64,000 nucleotides of DNA from Candidatus Oscillibacter pullicola (GTDB taxonomy: Bacteria; Bacillota; Clostridia; Oscillospirales; Oscillospiraceae), in contig DWXY01000124.1 of NCBI GenBank assembly GCA_019118935.1, forward strand, positions 1-64,000, given 5' to 3'. Positions 32,415-42,601 of the stretch are shown piece after piece. The position numbers and the translations under genes were made by a program. Below the pieces are notes generated by a model, which saw only the letters and a program-made list of their open reading frames with translations, was not told where the DNA came from and ran no database searches. The first letter of the stretch is position 1. The number at the start of each line of letters is the position of its first letter.

Positions 32415-32576
32415 CAGGCTGGCGATAAACCCGTAAGTTTTGGAAAACGGGAAGGAAGATAGCTACGAAAGAAACCCAGGAAGGGTGTCTTTCGTTTTCA
32501 ATCAACCGTTTTTCAGAACTTTTTAAAGTTCTGAAAAACGCAAGCAGCTTGGCGAAAAGGCTTTTTCGCCAAGCTG
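32415..32576. repeat. Array of hairpins between two identical terminator copies
   Basis: Three strong dyads follow one another: 32466-32494 (CGAAAGA/TCTTTCG), 32509-32538 (14-bp arms of TTTTTCAGAACTTT), and 32546-32575 (13-bp arms of AGCTTGGCGAAAA). No reading frame is supported. The segment is flanked by the 28-bp direct repeat. Confidence 0.6.
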
Positions 32577-32610
32577 ACGCCCGCCCCGAAGGCTCGGGGC
32601 GGGCGCTTTT
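32577..32610 (+). terminator. Rho-independent terminator of the cotJ operon, second copy
   Basis: The same 28-bp hairpin as 32385-32412, here followed by GCTTTTTG, so this copy has the T tract needed for termination. Confidence 0.75.
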
Positions 32611-32619
32611 TGCGGGGAC

Positions 32620-32865
32620 TCAGTCCTCGTTTTTCATCAGGTCTTCCACCAGGGGCATGAGCCGGGCCTGGTCTTCCTTCCGGTCGGCAAAGAGCTCCAG
32701 GGTATCGCCCTGCTCCTCGATGAGGCGGCCGATGGCGATATACCGGGACATGGAGGATTTCAAATTAAAAATGTCTCCCTCCGGGCTCTTCAGATACACG
32801 TCGCCGCCGCACTGGTTGACGGCGTCCAGGAACTGCTGCACGTCCGCTTCGGAACGCAGTCGCAT
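32620..32865 (-). CDS. Small conserved protein of unknown function (81 aa)
   Basis: An 81-residue soluble protein with an alpha/beta pattern: RSEADVQQFLDAVNQCGGDVYLKSPEGDIFNLKS, then a helix and a second half ending in KEDQARLMPLVEDL. Short proteins of this kind are found in many Clostridia and are sometimes annotated as polyA polymerase or HPr-like without basis. AAAGGATG precedes the ATG at 32865. An alternative GTG lies nine bases upstream. It is convergent with the cotJ operon. Confidence 0.7.
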   Translation of the reverse strand: MRLRSEADVQQFLDAVNQCGGDVYLKSPEGDIFNLKSSMSRYIAIGRLIEEQGDTLELFADRKEDQARLMPLVEDLMKNED

Positions 32866-33096
32866 GGGAAACACATCCTTTCTGTATCAGACTCCCAGCC
32901 TTCCCGGCTGGTGCTTAACAAAGATACCACGCGGAGCCGCCGGTGTCTATGGCCGATCTCCATAAGATTTCTGGGAATTGTCAATTGTGGATTGTTATAT
33001 TGCATAAATAATTGTTAAATTTTTATACAATCAGCACAAAAATATGATTTGAACGAACAGATTCTGCAGAGAAATGGCCCCTCGACTGTTGGTTGA

Positions 33097-33125
33097 TTGC
33101 CTTTCTCCCCCGGCTGGGGTACACT
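33097..33125 (+). promoter_or_regulatory. Promoter of the first HTH-membrane regulator
   Basis: TTGCCT (33097-33102), 17 bases, TACACT (33120-33125). The paralogue at 40.3 kb has the same arrangement with the same -10. Confidence 0.7.
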
Positions 33126-33144
33126 GAACGCGAGGTGAGGGACC

Positions 33145-34137
33145 ATGGACATGCACGCCTTCGGGCAATTCATTGCGGAGAACCGCCGGAAGCGGGGCCT
33201 GACCCAGCTGCAGCTGGCGGAGGCCCTCCACGTGACAGACAAGGCGGTAAGCAAGTGGGAGCGGGGCCTGAGCTTCCCGGATGTGACGCTGCTGGAGCCC
33301 CTGGCGGCCAAGCTGGAGCTGACGGTGGCGGAACTGATGGCCTGCCGCCGGCAGGAGAGTGCCGAATCGAAAGGGGTGGACGAGCCCATGCAGAACCTTT
33401 TGACGATCTCCCGGGCCAGCGTGCGGAAGGAGCGGCGGCGCTCCTGGCAGCGGCTGGCGGCGGTGCTGGTGCTGCTGGTGGTGACCGCCGCCGTGGCGGC
33501 GTGGAACGCTCTGATCCAGCGGGATCAATGTTCCACCAGCATCTATCTCAAGGAGACCGTCAATGGGGTGAATTATCTCTACATTGATGCGCTGGACGGC
33601 CATCTCCTGCGGCTCCGGTGCGGAGACGACATCGATTTTGACAGCCTCCAGACGGGATATGACGGCTATCGGATGGAATACGTATGGAATCAGGCCACAC
33701 ATCGCGGCGTAGTTTTCACTTGCACAGCGACTGGCTGGCCCTGTTACACGGGGAGCATTTATACCGGCTCCATTGATGACTCCGGCTATGTCAACTTCAT
33801 CTTTGGTTATACGACCCTGCAATTCCGGGGCGAAAATCATTTACAAGACCCCTATCTAGAGCCCAAGGGCCGGGTCTTTGTTTGTGACCTGCAGTTCTTT
33901 GTGGACAACCTGGAGACTGGCGAGGAGGAAACAGTTCTCTTTGTTAGGGGCTGTCTGAACCATACCTTTGCGGACATGGACGGCGACGGGGAACTGGAGA
34001 TCGTCATCCGCACCCGCTGGCCGGAAAAGCCCTACACCGTCTATGACATGGTGAACGGCGAGGTGGTGGCGGTGGACTGGCCGGACACGGTGCCGGAGGC
34101 GGTCCGGGAACAGCTGAAATGCATCTGGGAACAATGA
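33145..34137 (+). CDS. Membrane-tethered XRE-type HTH regulator with extracytoplasmic domain (paralogue 1)
   Basis: A 330-residue protein with an N-terminal HTH_3 domain (RKRGLTQLQLAEALHVTDKAVSKWERGLSFPDVTLLEPLA). A basic linker and one membrane segment (LAAVLVLLVVTAAVAAW, about residues 103-120) follow, then a roughly 210-residue domain outside the cell. The outer domain has an Asp-rich loop DMDGDGELEIVIRTRWPEKPYTVYD. The topology suggests direct signalling from surface to DNA, but no ligand is known. GAGGTGAG lies upstream of the ATG. A close paralogue is encoded at 39342-40361 on the other strand. Confidence 0.8.
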   Translation: MDMHAFGQFIAENRRKRGLTQLQLAEALHVTDKAVSKWERGLSFPDVTLLEPLAAKLELTVAELMACRRQESAESKGVDEPMQNLLTISRASVRKERRRSWQRLAAVLVLLVVTAAVAAWNALIQRDQCSTSIYLKETVNGVNYLYIDALDGHLLRLRCGDDIDFDSLQTGYDGYRMEYVWNQATHRGVVFTCTATGWPCYTGSIYTGSIDDSGYVNFIFGYTTLQFRGENHLQDPYLEPKGRVFVCDLQFFVDNLETGEEETVLFVRGCLNHTFADMDGDGELEIVIRTRWPEKPYTVYDMVNGEVVAVDWPDTVPEAVREQLKCIWEQ

Positions 34138-34151
34138 CGTATTCATTCAAA

Positions 34152-34174
34152 AAGCGGGGGCATCAGCCCCCGCT
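34152..34174 (-). terminator. Terminator of ligA
   Basis: AGCGGGGGC and GCCCCCGCT (34153-34161 with 34166-34174) pair around a 4-base loop. On the minus strand TTTT follows. Confidence 0.7.
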
Positions 34175-34191
34175 TCCCTGTTCTTCCCTGG

Positions 34192-36958
<2,767 letters not shown>

Positions 36959-37004
36959 GGGCGCCACCCCCCTTCCCGCCATTGTATGCGGGGGCGGCCT
37001 GGCC

Positions 37005-38381
37005 TTATTTCAGGGCGTTCACCAGATCCTTGAAGACCCGGCCCCGCTCCATGAAGTTGGCGAACCGGTCAAAGGAGGTGCTGGCCGGGGACAGCAGCAC
37101 CACGTCCCCGGGCCGGGCCGTCCTGCGGGCCAGCTCCACCGCGGCGGGGTAGCTGTCCACCTCCGTGATGGGAAGGCCGGTGAAGTTGGCGGCCTTCTCC
37201 ACGGCTGCCCGGATGACCCCGGCGGTGGCGCCGCAGAGGATCAGGGCCTTCACATGCTGGTTGATCTCCGGGCCGATGGCGTCATAGGAGATGCCCTTGT
37301 CCTTGCCCCCGGCGATGAGGATGACCTTTGACCGGAAGGACCGGAGCCCGGCGATGGTGCGGCTGGGGCTGGAGGCGATGGAGTCGTTGTACCAGCGCAC
37401 CCCGTCCAGCTCCCGGACCAGCTCGATCCGGTGCTCCACGCCGCCGAAGGAGCGGGCGAAGGCCCGGATGGTCTCGTCGGGGACCATCCCGTCCACGGCG
37501 GCGACGGCGGCCATGTAGTTCTCGATGTTGTGGACGCCGGGGAGACGGATGTCGGCGGTGTCCAGCACCACCCGCTCGCCCTTCGCATCCCGGCAGACGA
37601 TGGACGTGCCCCGGAGGAACACGCCGTCCTCCACCTCCCGCTTCCGGGAGAACCACCGCACCCGGCCCGGGGCCTTGGCGGCGCAGCGGCAGGTTTCCTC
37701 GTTGTCGGCGTTGAAGACGGCAATATCCTCCGCCGTCTGGTGTGTAAAGATATTTTCCTTGGCAGTGATATACTCCCCGTAGCTCTTGTGGACGTCCAGG
37801 TGGTTGGGGGAGAGATTGGTCATCACCGCGATATGGGGGCTTTGCGTCATGGTCATCAGCTGGAAGGAGCTGAGCTCCAGCACCGCCAGGTCCGTGGGGG
37901 CCATGTCCGGCGTGTCGCACAGCAGCGGGCGGCCGATGTTGCCCCCCAGGTGGACGGTGCGCCCGGCGGCCTCCAGGAGCTTTGCGATGATCGTGGTGGT
38001 CGTGGTCTTGCCGTCGGAGCCGGTGACGGCAACCATCTCGCAGGGGCAGACCTCAAAAAAGACCTCCATCTCGCTGGTGAGGGTACTCCCCCGGGCCACC
38101 GCCGCCGCCAGCTCCGGCACGTCGGGCCGCAGGCCGGGGGTGCGGAAGATCACGTCCTCCGTCAGGTCCTTCAGGTAGTCCTCCCCCAGCTGGAGGCGGC
38201 AGCCGTGCTGCTCCAGCTCGTCCCCCAGGGGCCCCAAGGCCTCCCGGGATTTCTTGTCGCAGGCGGTGACGCGAATGCCCCGCTCCAGCAGCAGCCGGAT
38301 CAGGGGCCGGTTGCTGACGCCGATGCCGATGACGGCCACGGACTTGTTCTGCAGAGAGTCCAGATATTCCTCAAACTTCAT
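37005..38381 (-). CDS. murD: UDP-N-acetylmuramoyl-L-alanine--D-glutamate ligase
   Basis: MurD adds D-glutamate to UDP-MurNAc-L-alanine in the cytoplasm during peptidoglycan precursor synthesis. The 458-residue protein has the N-terminal nucleotide-sugar domain (VAVIGIGVSNRPLIRLL), the ATP-binding VAVTGSDGKTTTTTI motif, the central NLSPNHLDVHKSYGEY motif, and the C-terminal VEHRIELVRELDGVRWYNDS. TAGGAG lies before the ATG. It stands alone rather than in a mur cluster and has its own consensus promoter, divergent from rnpB. Confidence 0.96.
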   Translation of the reverse strand: MKFEEYLDSLQNKSVAVIGIGVSNRPLIRLLLERGIRVTACDKKSREALGPLGDELEQHGCRLQLGEDYLKDLTEDVIFRTPGLRPDVPELAAAVARGSTLTSEMEVFFEVCPCEMVAVTGSDGKTTTTTIIAKLLEAAGRTVHLGGNIGRPLLCDTPDMAPTDLAVLELSSFQLMTMTQSPHIAVMTNLSPNHLDVHKSYGEYITAKENIFTHQTAEDIAVFNADNEETCRCAAKAPGRVRWFSRKREVEDGVFLRGTSIVCRDAKGERVVLDTADIRLPGVHNIENYMAAVAAVDGMVPDETIRAFARSFGGVEHRIELVRELDGVRWYNDSIASSPSRTIAGLRSFRSKVILIAGGKDKGISYDAIGPEINQHVKALILCGATAGVIRAAVEKAANFTGLPITEVDSYPAAVELARRTARPGDVVLLSPASTSFDRFANFMERGRVFKDLVNALK

Positions 38382-38430
38382 GGGTACGCTCCTAACGCCG
38401 CGCAGGCGGCAGAGATTGACAGACAAGGAA

Positions 38431-38459
38431 ATTATACCGCACACTGGGAAAAATTACAA
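38431..38459 (-). promoter_or_regulatory. Promoter of murD
   Basis: On the minus strand TTGTAA (38454-38459), 17 bases, TATAAT (38431-38436). Confidence 0.75.
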
Positions 38460-38521
38460 CCACGGCGCCGGCTCCCCGGGGATTTTCTTCGGCGCAGGCC
38501 TCGGACCGCCCCATCCCGCCG

Positions 38522-38550
38522 TTGACAATCCCGCCGGTTTCCGGTAAAAT
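38522..38550 (+). promoter_or_regulatory. Promoter of rnpB
   Basis: TTGACA (38522-38527), 17 bases, TAAAAT (38545-38550), just upstream of the RNase P RNA 5' end. Confidence 0.8.
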
Positions 38551-38556
38551 AATCCG

Positions 38557-39122
38557 GTGAGTAAGACAGACAGTCGCGCGGCCAGGCCGAAAGGCCGTCC
38601 GTGAGGAAAGTCCGGGCTCCACAGGGCAAGGATAACGGGTAACGCCCGCCGAAGGCGACTTCAGGAAAAGTGCAACAGAGATATACCGCCTCGTCGTCGC
38701 AAGCTCCATATCCTTCGCTGTCATCAGCGCAACCCACGATGACGGCGCCGTTCCACGTTGGTTCGGCAGGATACAGAGCGTGCAGCGCAACCGCGTCCCC
38801 CACTCCGGAAAGAACCCAGCGAAGCGGTTCTTTTCGGAAGAGGAGGAGCAGCGGAATGAGTGAGCTTTCGCCGCCAGGCGGAAGCGAAGGATATGGAGCT
38901 TGCGACGACGAGGTAAGGGTGGAAAGGTGCGGTAAGAGCGCACCCATCGGCTGGAGACTGTCCGATGCTGTAAACTCTATCCGGAGCAACACCGGTATGG
39001 GAGCAGGGGGTCCGACCCCCAAGGCTGGCCCGGCCGCTCCCGGGGTGGCTGGAGCGTATCGGCAACGATGCGTCGAGATAGATGACTGTCAAATACAGAA
39101 CCCGGCTTACAGTCTTGCTCGT
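38557..39122 (+). ncRNA. rnpB: RNase P RNA (type A) with a strongly expanded P12 region
   Basis: The catalytic RNA of RNase P matures tRNA 5' ends. The conserved 5' block GAGGAAAGTCCGGGCTCC and the 3' block ACAGAACCCGGCTTA are present, and GGAAAGTGCAACAGA-type and GGTAAGGGTGGAAAGG-type core segments fit a bacterial type A fold. P1 can form between 38559-38567 and 39112-39120. A perfect 30-bp stem (38689-38718 with 38884-38913) occupies the P12 position and is capped by about 165 extra nucleotides. The RNA is therefore about 565 nt against the usual 350-400. Confidence 0.93.
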
Positions 39123-39128
39123 ACAAGA

Positions 39129-39158
39129 AGAGGTCCTGGCGAACGCCAGGGCCTCTTT
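39129..39158 (+). terminator. Terminator of rnpB
   Basis: A 12-bp stem with one G-U pair (39129-39140 with 39144-39155) followed by TTTT. Confidence 0.85.
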
Positions 39159-39164
39159 TGGTCC

Positions 39165-39329
39165 CTATTGATACCGGTACTGCCGCGCGGTGTACTGGTC
39201 GATGCAGCGGAGGAACAGCTCCCGGCTGTGAAAGGCCAGGTACTGGCTCCCCGCCTCCGGGTGGAAGGAGACGATCCGCCGCACCGGGTCCACCCACAGC
39301 TCCCAGAGGGGATACGCAGGAGTTTCCAT
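39165..39329 (-). CDS. Small hypothetical protein (54 aa) downstream of HTH paralogue 2
   Basis: A 54-residue protein with the pattern ELWVDPVRRIVSFHPEAG, then YLAFHSRELFLRCIDQYTARQYRYQ. It resembles short clostridial proteins of unknown function with a W(V/L)D...IVSF start. AGAGGTG precedes the ATG by six bases and the gene begins 12 bases after the regulator stop, so it is probably the last gene of that operon. It ends beside the rnpB terminator on the opposite strand. Confidence 0.65.
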   Translation of the reverse strand: METPAYPLWELWVDPVRRIVSFHPEAGSQYLAFHSRELFLRCIDQYTARQYRYQ

Positions 39330-39341
39330 AGGCGGCACCTC

Positions 39342-40361
39342 TCATAGCCCTTCCCACGGGGCCCGCATCTGTTCCAAAATCTCCTCCGGCAGGGTGTCCG
39401 GCCATGTCTCCACAATCTCTCCATCCACATAGTCGTAGACGGTGTAAGGCTTCTCCGGCCAGCGGGTGCGGACGGCCACCTCCGGCTCTCCGTCTCCATC
39501 CACGTCCAGCGCCTCGGCGTTGATGCAGTCCTCTATTTCCAGGATTGCCCTGGTGTTGATGCCGGTGGGGTCCGGCTCCTCCGGATCATAGGGCCAATAC
39601 CGGACGTCACATAAAAACACCAGATTTTCTGACTCTGCGTAGGGGTCCGGGTAGTAGCCGTCCCGGAGATACTGGACGCTGGTATAACCGAAGAGAAGCG
39701 GCACGCTGCCGGAATCCCCCTCATAGGTGACATCCATGACACTTCCCAGAACCGTGGCGCCGGTGTCCTCGCAGGCAGACACCGTACCAGTGCGGGTCAG
39801 CCGGTTCCATTGATAGTCCATCTGATAGGAAATGGTGTCTCCCCACTCGTCCCGCAGCGTGATGGCGTCAAAGTCCACGTCCTTCCCGCATTTCAGCCGG
39901 ATCAGGTGTCCACGGTCCTCCACATAGACGTAGTTCCTGCCATTTACAGTCTCTTTCAGAACAATGCTGTAATACCCATCCTCTGGCACCACGATTTTCG
40001 TATACGCCACCACGGCGGCGGTCACCGCCAGCAGCACCAGCACCGCCGCCAGCCGCTTCCAGGACCGCCGCCGCTCCTGCCGCACGCTGTCCCGGGAGAT
40101 GTCCAACAGGTTCTGCATGGTCTCTTCCGCTCCCTTCTTCTCCGTGACCGCCTGCCTCCGGCAGGCCATCAGCTCCTCCACCGTCAGGTCCAGGGCCGCC
40201 GCCAGGGGCTCCAGCAGCGTCACGTCGGGGTAGCTCATCCCCCGCTCCCACTTGCTGACGGCCTTGTCCGTCACGTGGAGCCGCGCCGCCAGGTCCCGCT
40301 GGGTCAGGCCCAGATTTCTTCGCTCGCCGCTGATGAAATTCCCCAGCCGCTCCTTGTTCAT
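39342..40361 (-). CDS. Membrane-tethered XRE-type HTH regulator with extracytoplasmic domain (paralogue 2)
   Basis: A 339-residue paralogue of the protein at 33145-34137. The HTH (GLTQRDLAARLHVTDKAVSKWERGMSYPDVTLLEPLA), the basic juxtamembrane RQERRRSWKRLAAVLVLL segment, the membrane helix, and the final DVDGDGEPEVAVRTRWPEKPYTVYDYVDGEIV are all shared. The middle of the outer domain has diverged, so the two may sense different ligands. I chose the ATG at 40361, six bases from GAGGTGAG, as in paralogue 1. Its promoter lies within the end of the upstream gene. Confidence 0.8.
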   Translation of the reverse strand: MNKERLGNFISGERRNLGLTQRDLAARLHVTDKAVSKWERGMSYPDVTLLEPLAAALDLTVEELMACRRQAVTEKKGAEETMQNLLDISRDSVRQERRRSWKRLAAVLVLLAVTAAVVAYTKIVVPEDGYYSIVLKETVNGRNYVYVEDRGHLIRLKCGKDVDFDAITLRDEWGDTISYQMDYQWNRLTRTGTVSACEDTGATVLGSVMDVTYEGDSGSVPLLFGYTSVQYLRDGYYPDPYAESENLVFLCDVRYWPYDPEEPDPTGINTRAILEIEDCINAEALDVDGDGEPEVAVRTRWPEKPYTVYDYVDGEIVETWPDTLPEEILEQMRAPWEGL

Positions 40362-40366
40362 GTGTC

Positions 40367-40786
40367 TCACCTCGCGTCCAGTGTACCTGAATCGCCGGAT
40401 TTTGGCAACCGACTGGTGGTAGAGAAGTCCCGGACGTATTTCCAGATGTCGCTGTCGTCCCTGGAATCAGCCCGTTCCAGGGCCCGCCGGGAGACCGGCT
40501 CCTGCCGCCGCGCCGCCGCCTCCTGGTAGCGCCGCTGCTTCTCCTTCCACTTCTCCGTGTCCCGGCGGATAGTCTCCGCCAGAAACCGGTAGGCCATGCG
40601 GGTCTCCTCCTTCAAGCCCGGGTGCTGCCGCAAAACCTCCTCCGGATCCGTGGGAGCCTTGTCCGCCGCCATGGCATAGCGGTACAGCAGAAGCAGCAGC
40701 TCCCCCCTCTGCTCCGCGTCCAGGGCCGCCACACAGGGGAAATTATCGAAATACAGCATGAAACTCTTTTTCCGTCCCTCTGCCAA
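40367..40786 (-). CDS. DUF6291-like small protein
   Basis: About 139 residues. The N-terminal part (GRKKSFMLYFDNFPCVAALDAEQRGELLLLLYRYAMA) resembles the DUF6291 pattern found next to phage or plasmid replication genes, and the rest is Arg/Glu-rich and helical. The start is uncertain. A TTG at 40786 has GGGAG upstream and gives the family-like beginning, while an ATG at 40759 is internal to the conserved part. Any longer N-terminus would be translated hexanucleotide repeat and is not credible. It may be a phage remnant. Confidence 0.62.
   Translation of the reverse strand: MAEGRKKSFMLYFDNFPCVAALDAEQRGELLLLLYRYAMAADKAPTDPEEVLRQHPGLKEETRMAYRFLAETIRRDTEKWKEKQRRYQEAAARRQEPVSRRALERADSRDDSDIWKYVRDFSTTSRLPKSGDSGTLDAR
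40380..40408 (-). promoter_or_regulatory. Promoter of the second HTH-membrane regulator
   Basis: On the minus strand TTGCCA (40403-40408), 17 bases, TACACT (40380-40385). It is nearly the same as the promoter of paralogue 1 and lies inside the 3' end of the DUF6291-like gene. Confidence 0.7.
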
Positions 40787-40875
40787 AGAAACAACACTCC
40801 CTTCAAGGAACAGCGTCCCTGCCCCGGTTGTTGCATGAGGCGGTGCACGAAGGGGGAGAATTTTGCAGAATCCTC

Positions 40876-40946
40876 CCGTTATGGTAATAGCTAGAGTTAG
40901 GGTTATGGTGATGGTAATGGTCATTGTCATTGTTATGGTAATGGCA
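40876..40946. repeat. Imperfect hexanucleotide tandem repeat
   Basis: About 70 bases are built from variants of GTTATG/GTAATG/GTCATT. On the minus strand they would read as alternating Ile/Thr/Met codons. No gene is supported across it. Confidence 0.7.
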
Positions 40947-41024
40947 AGGGGGACGGCCAGGCCCGCCTCTCCGGCGCGCTGATTGCACAAAAGAAAACTT
41001 TTGTTGAATGTTTCAGGGGACGAA

Positions 41025-41050
41025 AAGAGGACGGGTCTCCCCGTCCTCTT
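41025..41050 (-). terminator. Terminator of the yebC operon
   Basis: An 11-bp stem AAGAGGACGGG (41025-41035 with 41040-41050), followed by TTTTCG on the minus strand. Confidence 0.8.
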
Positions 41051-41065
41051 GGTATCCAGCGATGC

Positions 41066-41803
41066 TCAGTCGTTGTTCCAGTTGTGCCAGACGTTCTGCA
41101 CGTCGTCGTTGTCCTCCAGCATGTCGATGAGCTTCTCCATGTTCTTCACGTCTCCCTCGCCGGTGAGGGTGATGTAGTTCTGGGGCACCATCTCGATCTC
41201 CGCGCTGGCGAAGGCGTAGCCCTTCCCCTCCAGGGCCTTCACCACGTCGTTGAAGGCGTCGGGGTCGCAGGTGATCTCCAGGGCGGGGCCGTCGGCCTCG
41301 AAGTCGGCGGCGCCGGCCTCCAGGGCGTCCATCATGACGGTGTCCTCGTCCAGCTCGCCCTCCTCGTTGTCGATGACGATGACGCCCTTCTTGTCGAAGG
41401 ACCAGCTGACGCAGCCCTGGGCACCCAGGTTGCCGTTGCACTTGTCGAACGCGTGGCGGACCTCCGGCGCGGTGCGCTGGCGGTTGTCGGTCAGGGCCTC
41501 CACGATGACGGCCACGCCGCCGGGGCCGTAGCCCTCGTAGGTGACGGCCTCGTAGTTGTCGGTGCTGCCGGCGCCCAGGGCCCGGTCGATGGTGCGCTTG
41601 ATGTTGTCGTTGGGCATGTTCACGGCCTTAGCCTTGGCGATGACCGTGGCCAGGCGGGAGTTGTTGTTGGGGTCGCCGGAGCCGCCGCCCTCTTTCACGG
41701 CCACGATGATCTCCTTGGCGATCTTGGTGAAGGCGGCGGAGCGCTTGGCGTCGGCCGCACCCTTGGTCTTCTGGATATTATGCCACTTGGAATGTCCGGA
41801 CAT
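41066..41803 (-). CDS. YebC/PmpR family DNA-binding/translation regulatory protein
   Basis: A 245-residue member of the YebC family. The N-terminus MSGHSKWHNIQKTKGAADAKRSAAFTKIAKEI and the central YEGYGPGGVAVIVEALTDNRQRT are diagnostic. The family was described as transcription regulators; more recent work links YebC-type proteins to translation of proline-rich stretches. AAGGAGAG precedes the ATG. It is the last gene of a probable four-gene operon with nif3-like, trmK and a DUF1858 gene. Confidence 0.95.
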   Translation of the reverse strand: MSGHSKWHNIQKTKGAADAKRSAAFTKIAKEIIVAVKEGGGSGDPNNNSRLATVIAKAKAVNMPNDNIKRTIDRALGAGSTDNYEAVTYEGYGPGGVAVIVEALTDNRQRTAPEVRHAFDKCNGNLGAQGCVSWSFDKKGVIVIDNEEGELDEDTVMMDALEAGAADFEADGPALEITCDPDAFNDVVKALEGKGYAFASAEIEMVPQNYITLTGEGDVKNMEKLIDMLEDNDDVQNVWHNWNND

Positions 41804-41809
41804 AGTGAA

Positions 41810-42601
41810 TTACTCTCCTTCTACGTAATACTGGATGACCTCCCGGTGGGAGGCGGATTTGGTGACGGTGAGGCCCGGGAATCGGCCCCGCAGGTACTCT
41901 GCCAGCACGGCGCACACCGGGTCCTCTGTGGGGAAGTGGCCCGCGTCGATCAGGCGGATGCCCTTCCCTGCCGCGTCTAAAAACTGGTGATAGCTCAGGT
42001 CGGAGGTGACGAACACGTCGCACCCCGCGGCGATGGCCGCGTCCTCATAGTCGCCGCAGGCGCCGCCGCCCACTGCGACCTTCCGCACCGGGCCGCTGTC
42101 CCCAGCGTAGCGGACGCCGTTGGCGTGGAGCGCCCGGCAGACATGCTGCGCGAAGTTCTGTAAAGGCATAGGACTTGCCAGAGTTCCCATCCGGCACAGC
42201 CCCTCCGGGTCCCCCAGGGGCCCAGGATCCTCCAGACCCAGCGCGGCGGCCAACGCGTCGTTGACGCCGCCGGGGGCCACATCCAGGTTCGTGTGCATAC
42301 AGATGGCGGACAGGTCGTTCTTCAGGATCTTCAGCAGCAGGTGCCCCTGGGGCGTGTCCTGCCGGACGGTCTGCACCAACAGCCACTTGCAGTTCATCAC
42401 CGGATGGTGGCTGACGATCAGCTGACACCCCTGGGCCATGGCCTCGTCCGCCACCGCCTCCGTGATGTCCAGGGCCACCAGGACAGAGGAGACCTCCGCC
42501 GCCGGGTCCCCCAGCAGCTGGCCCACGTTGTCCCAGTCCATGGCGCCCTCTTTCGGGGCCAGCTGGAACAGGGCCTGTTCAATTTCCCGGACCGTTGGCA
42601 T
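41810..42601 (-). CDS. Nif3-like dinuclear metal-centre protein
   Basis: A 263-residue NIF3/YbgI family protein. Metal-ligand motifs are DNVGQLLGD, IVSHHPVM, HTNLDVAPGGVNDALA, and near the C-terminus DAGHFPTED. The family forms hexameric rings with two metals per subunit; a GTP cyclohydrolase-like role has been suggested but not settled. The start lies inside the trmK 3' end (23-base overlap) with GAGGAG upstream. The trmK-nif3 pairing is common in Firmicutes. Confidence 0.93.
   Translation of the reverse strand: MPTVREIEQALFQLAPKEGAMDWDNVGQLLGDPAAEVSSVLVALDITEAVADEAMAQGCQLIVSHHPVMNCKWLLVQTVRQDTPQGHLLLKILKNDLSAICMHTNLDVAPGGVNDALAAALGLEDPGPLGDPEGLCRMGTLASPMPLQNFAQHVCRALHANGVRYAGDSGPVRKVAVGGGACGDYEDAAIAAGCDVFVTSDLSYHQFLDAAGKGIRLIDAGHFPTEDPVCAVLAEYLRGRFPGLTVTKSASHREVIQYYVEGE

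Noticed and set aside
32415-32576. CRISPR-like array in the hairpin-rich block
   Set aside because: The dyads differ from one another and there are no regularly spaced identical repeats. No cas gene is present in the window.
38670-39347. 225-codon open frame within rnpB
   Set aside because: It lies inside the RNase P RNA, which is identified by its conserved core. No ribosome site and no protein features.
40787-40990. N-terminal extension of the DUF6291-like protein through the hexanucleotide repeat
   Set aside because: The Ile/Thr-alternating sequence looks like translated repeat and would precede the family-like start. I therefore shortened the gene.
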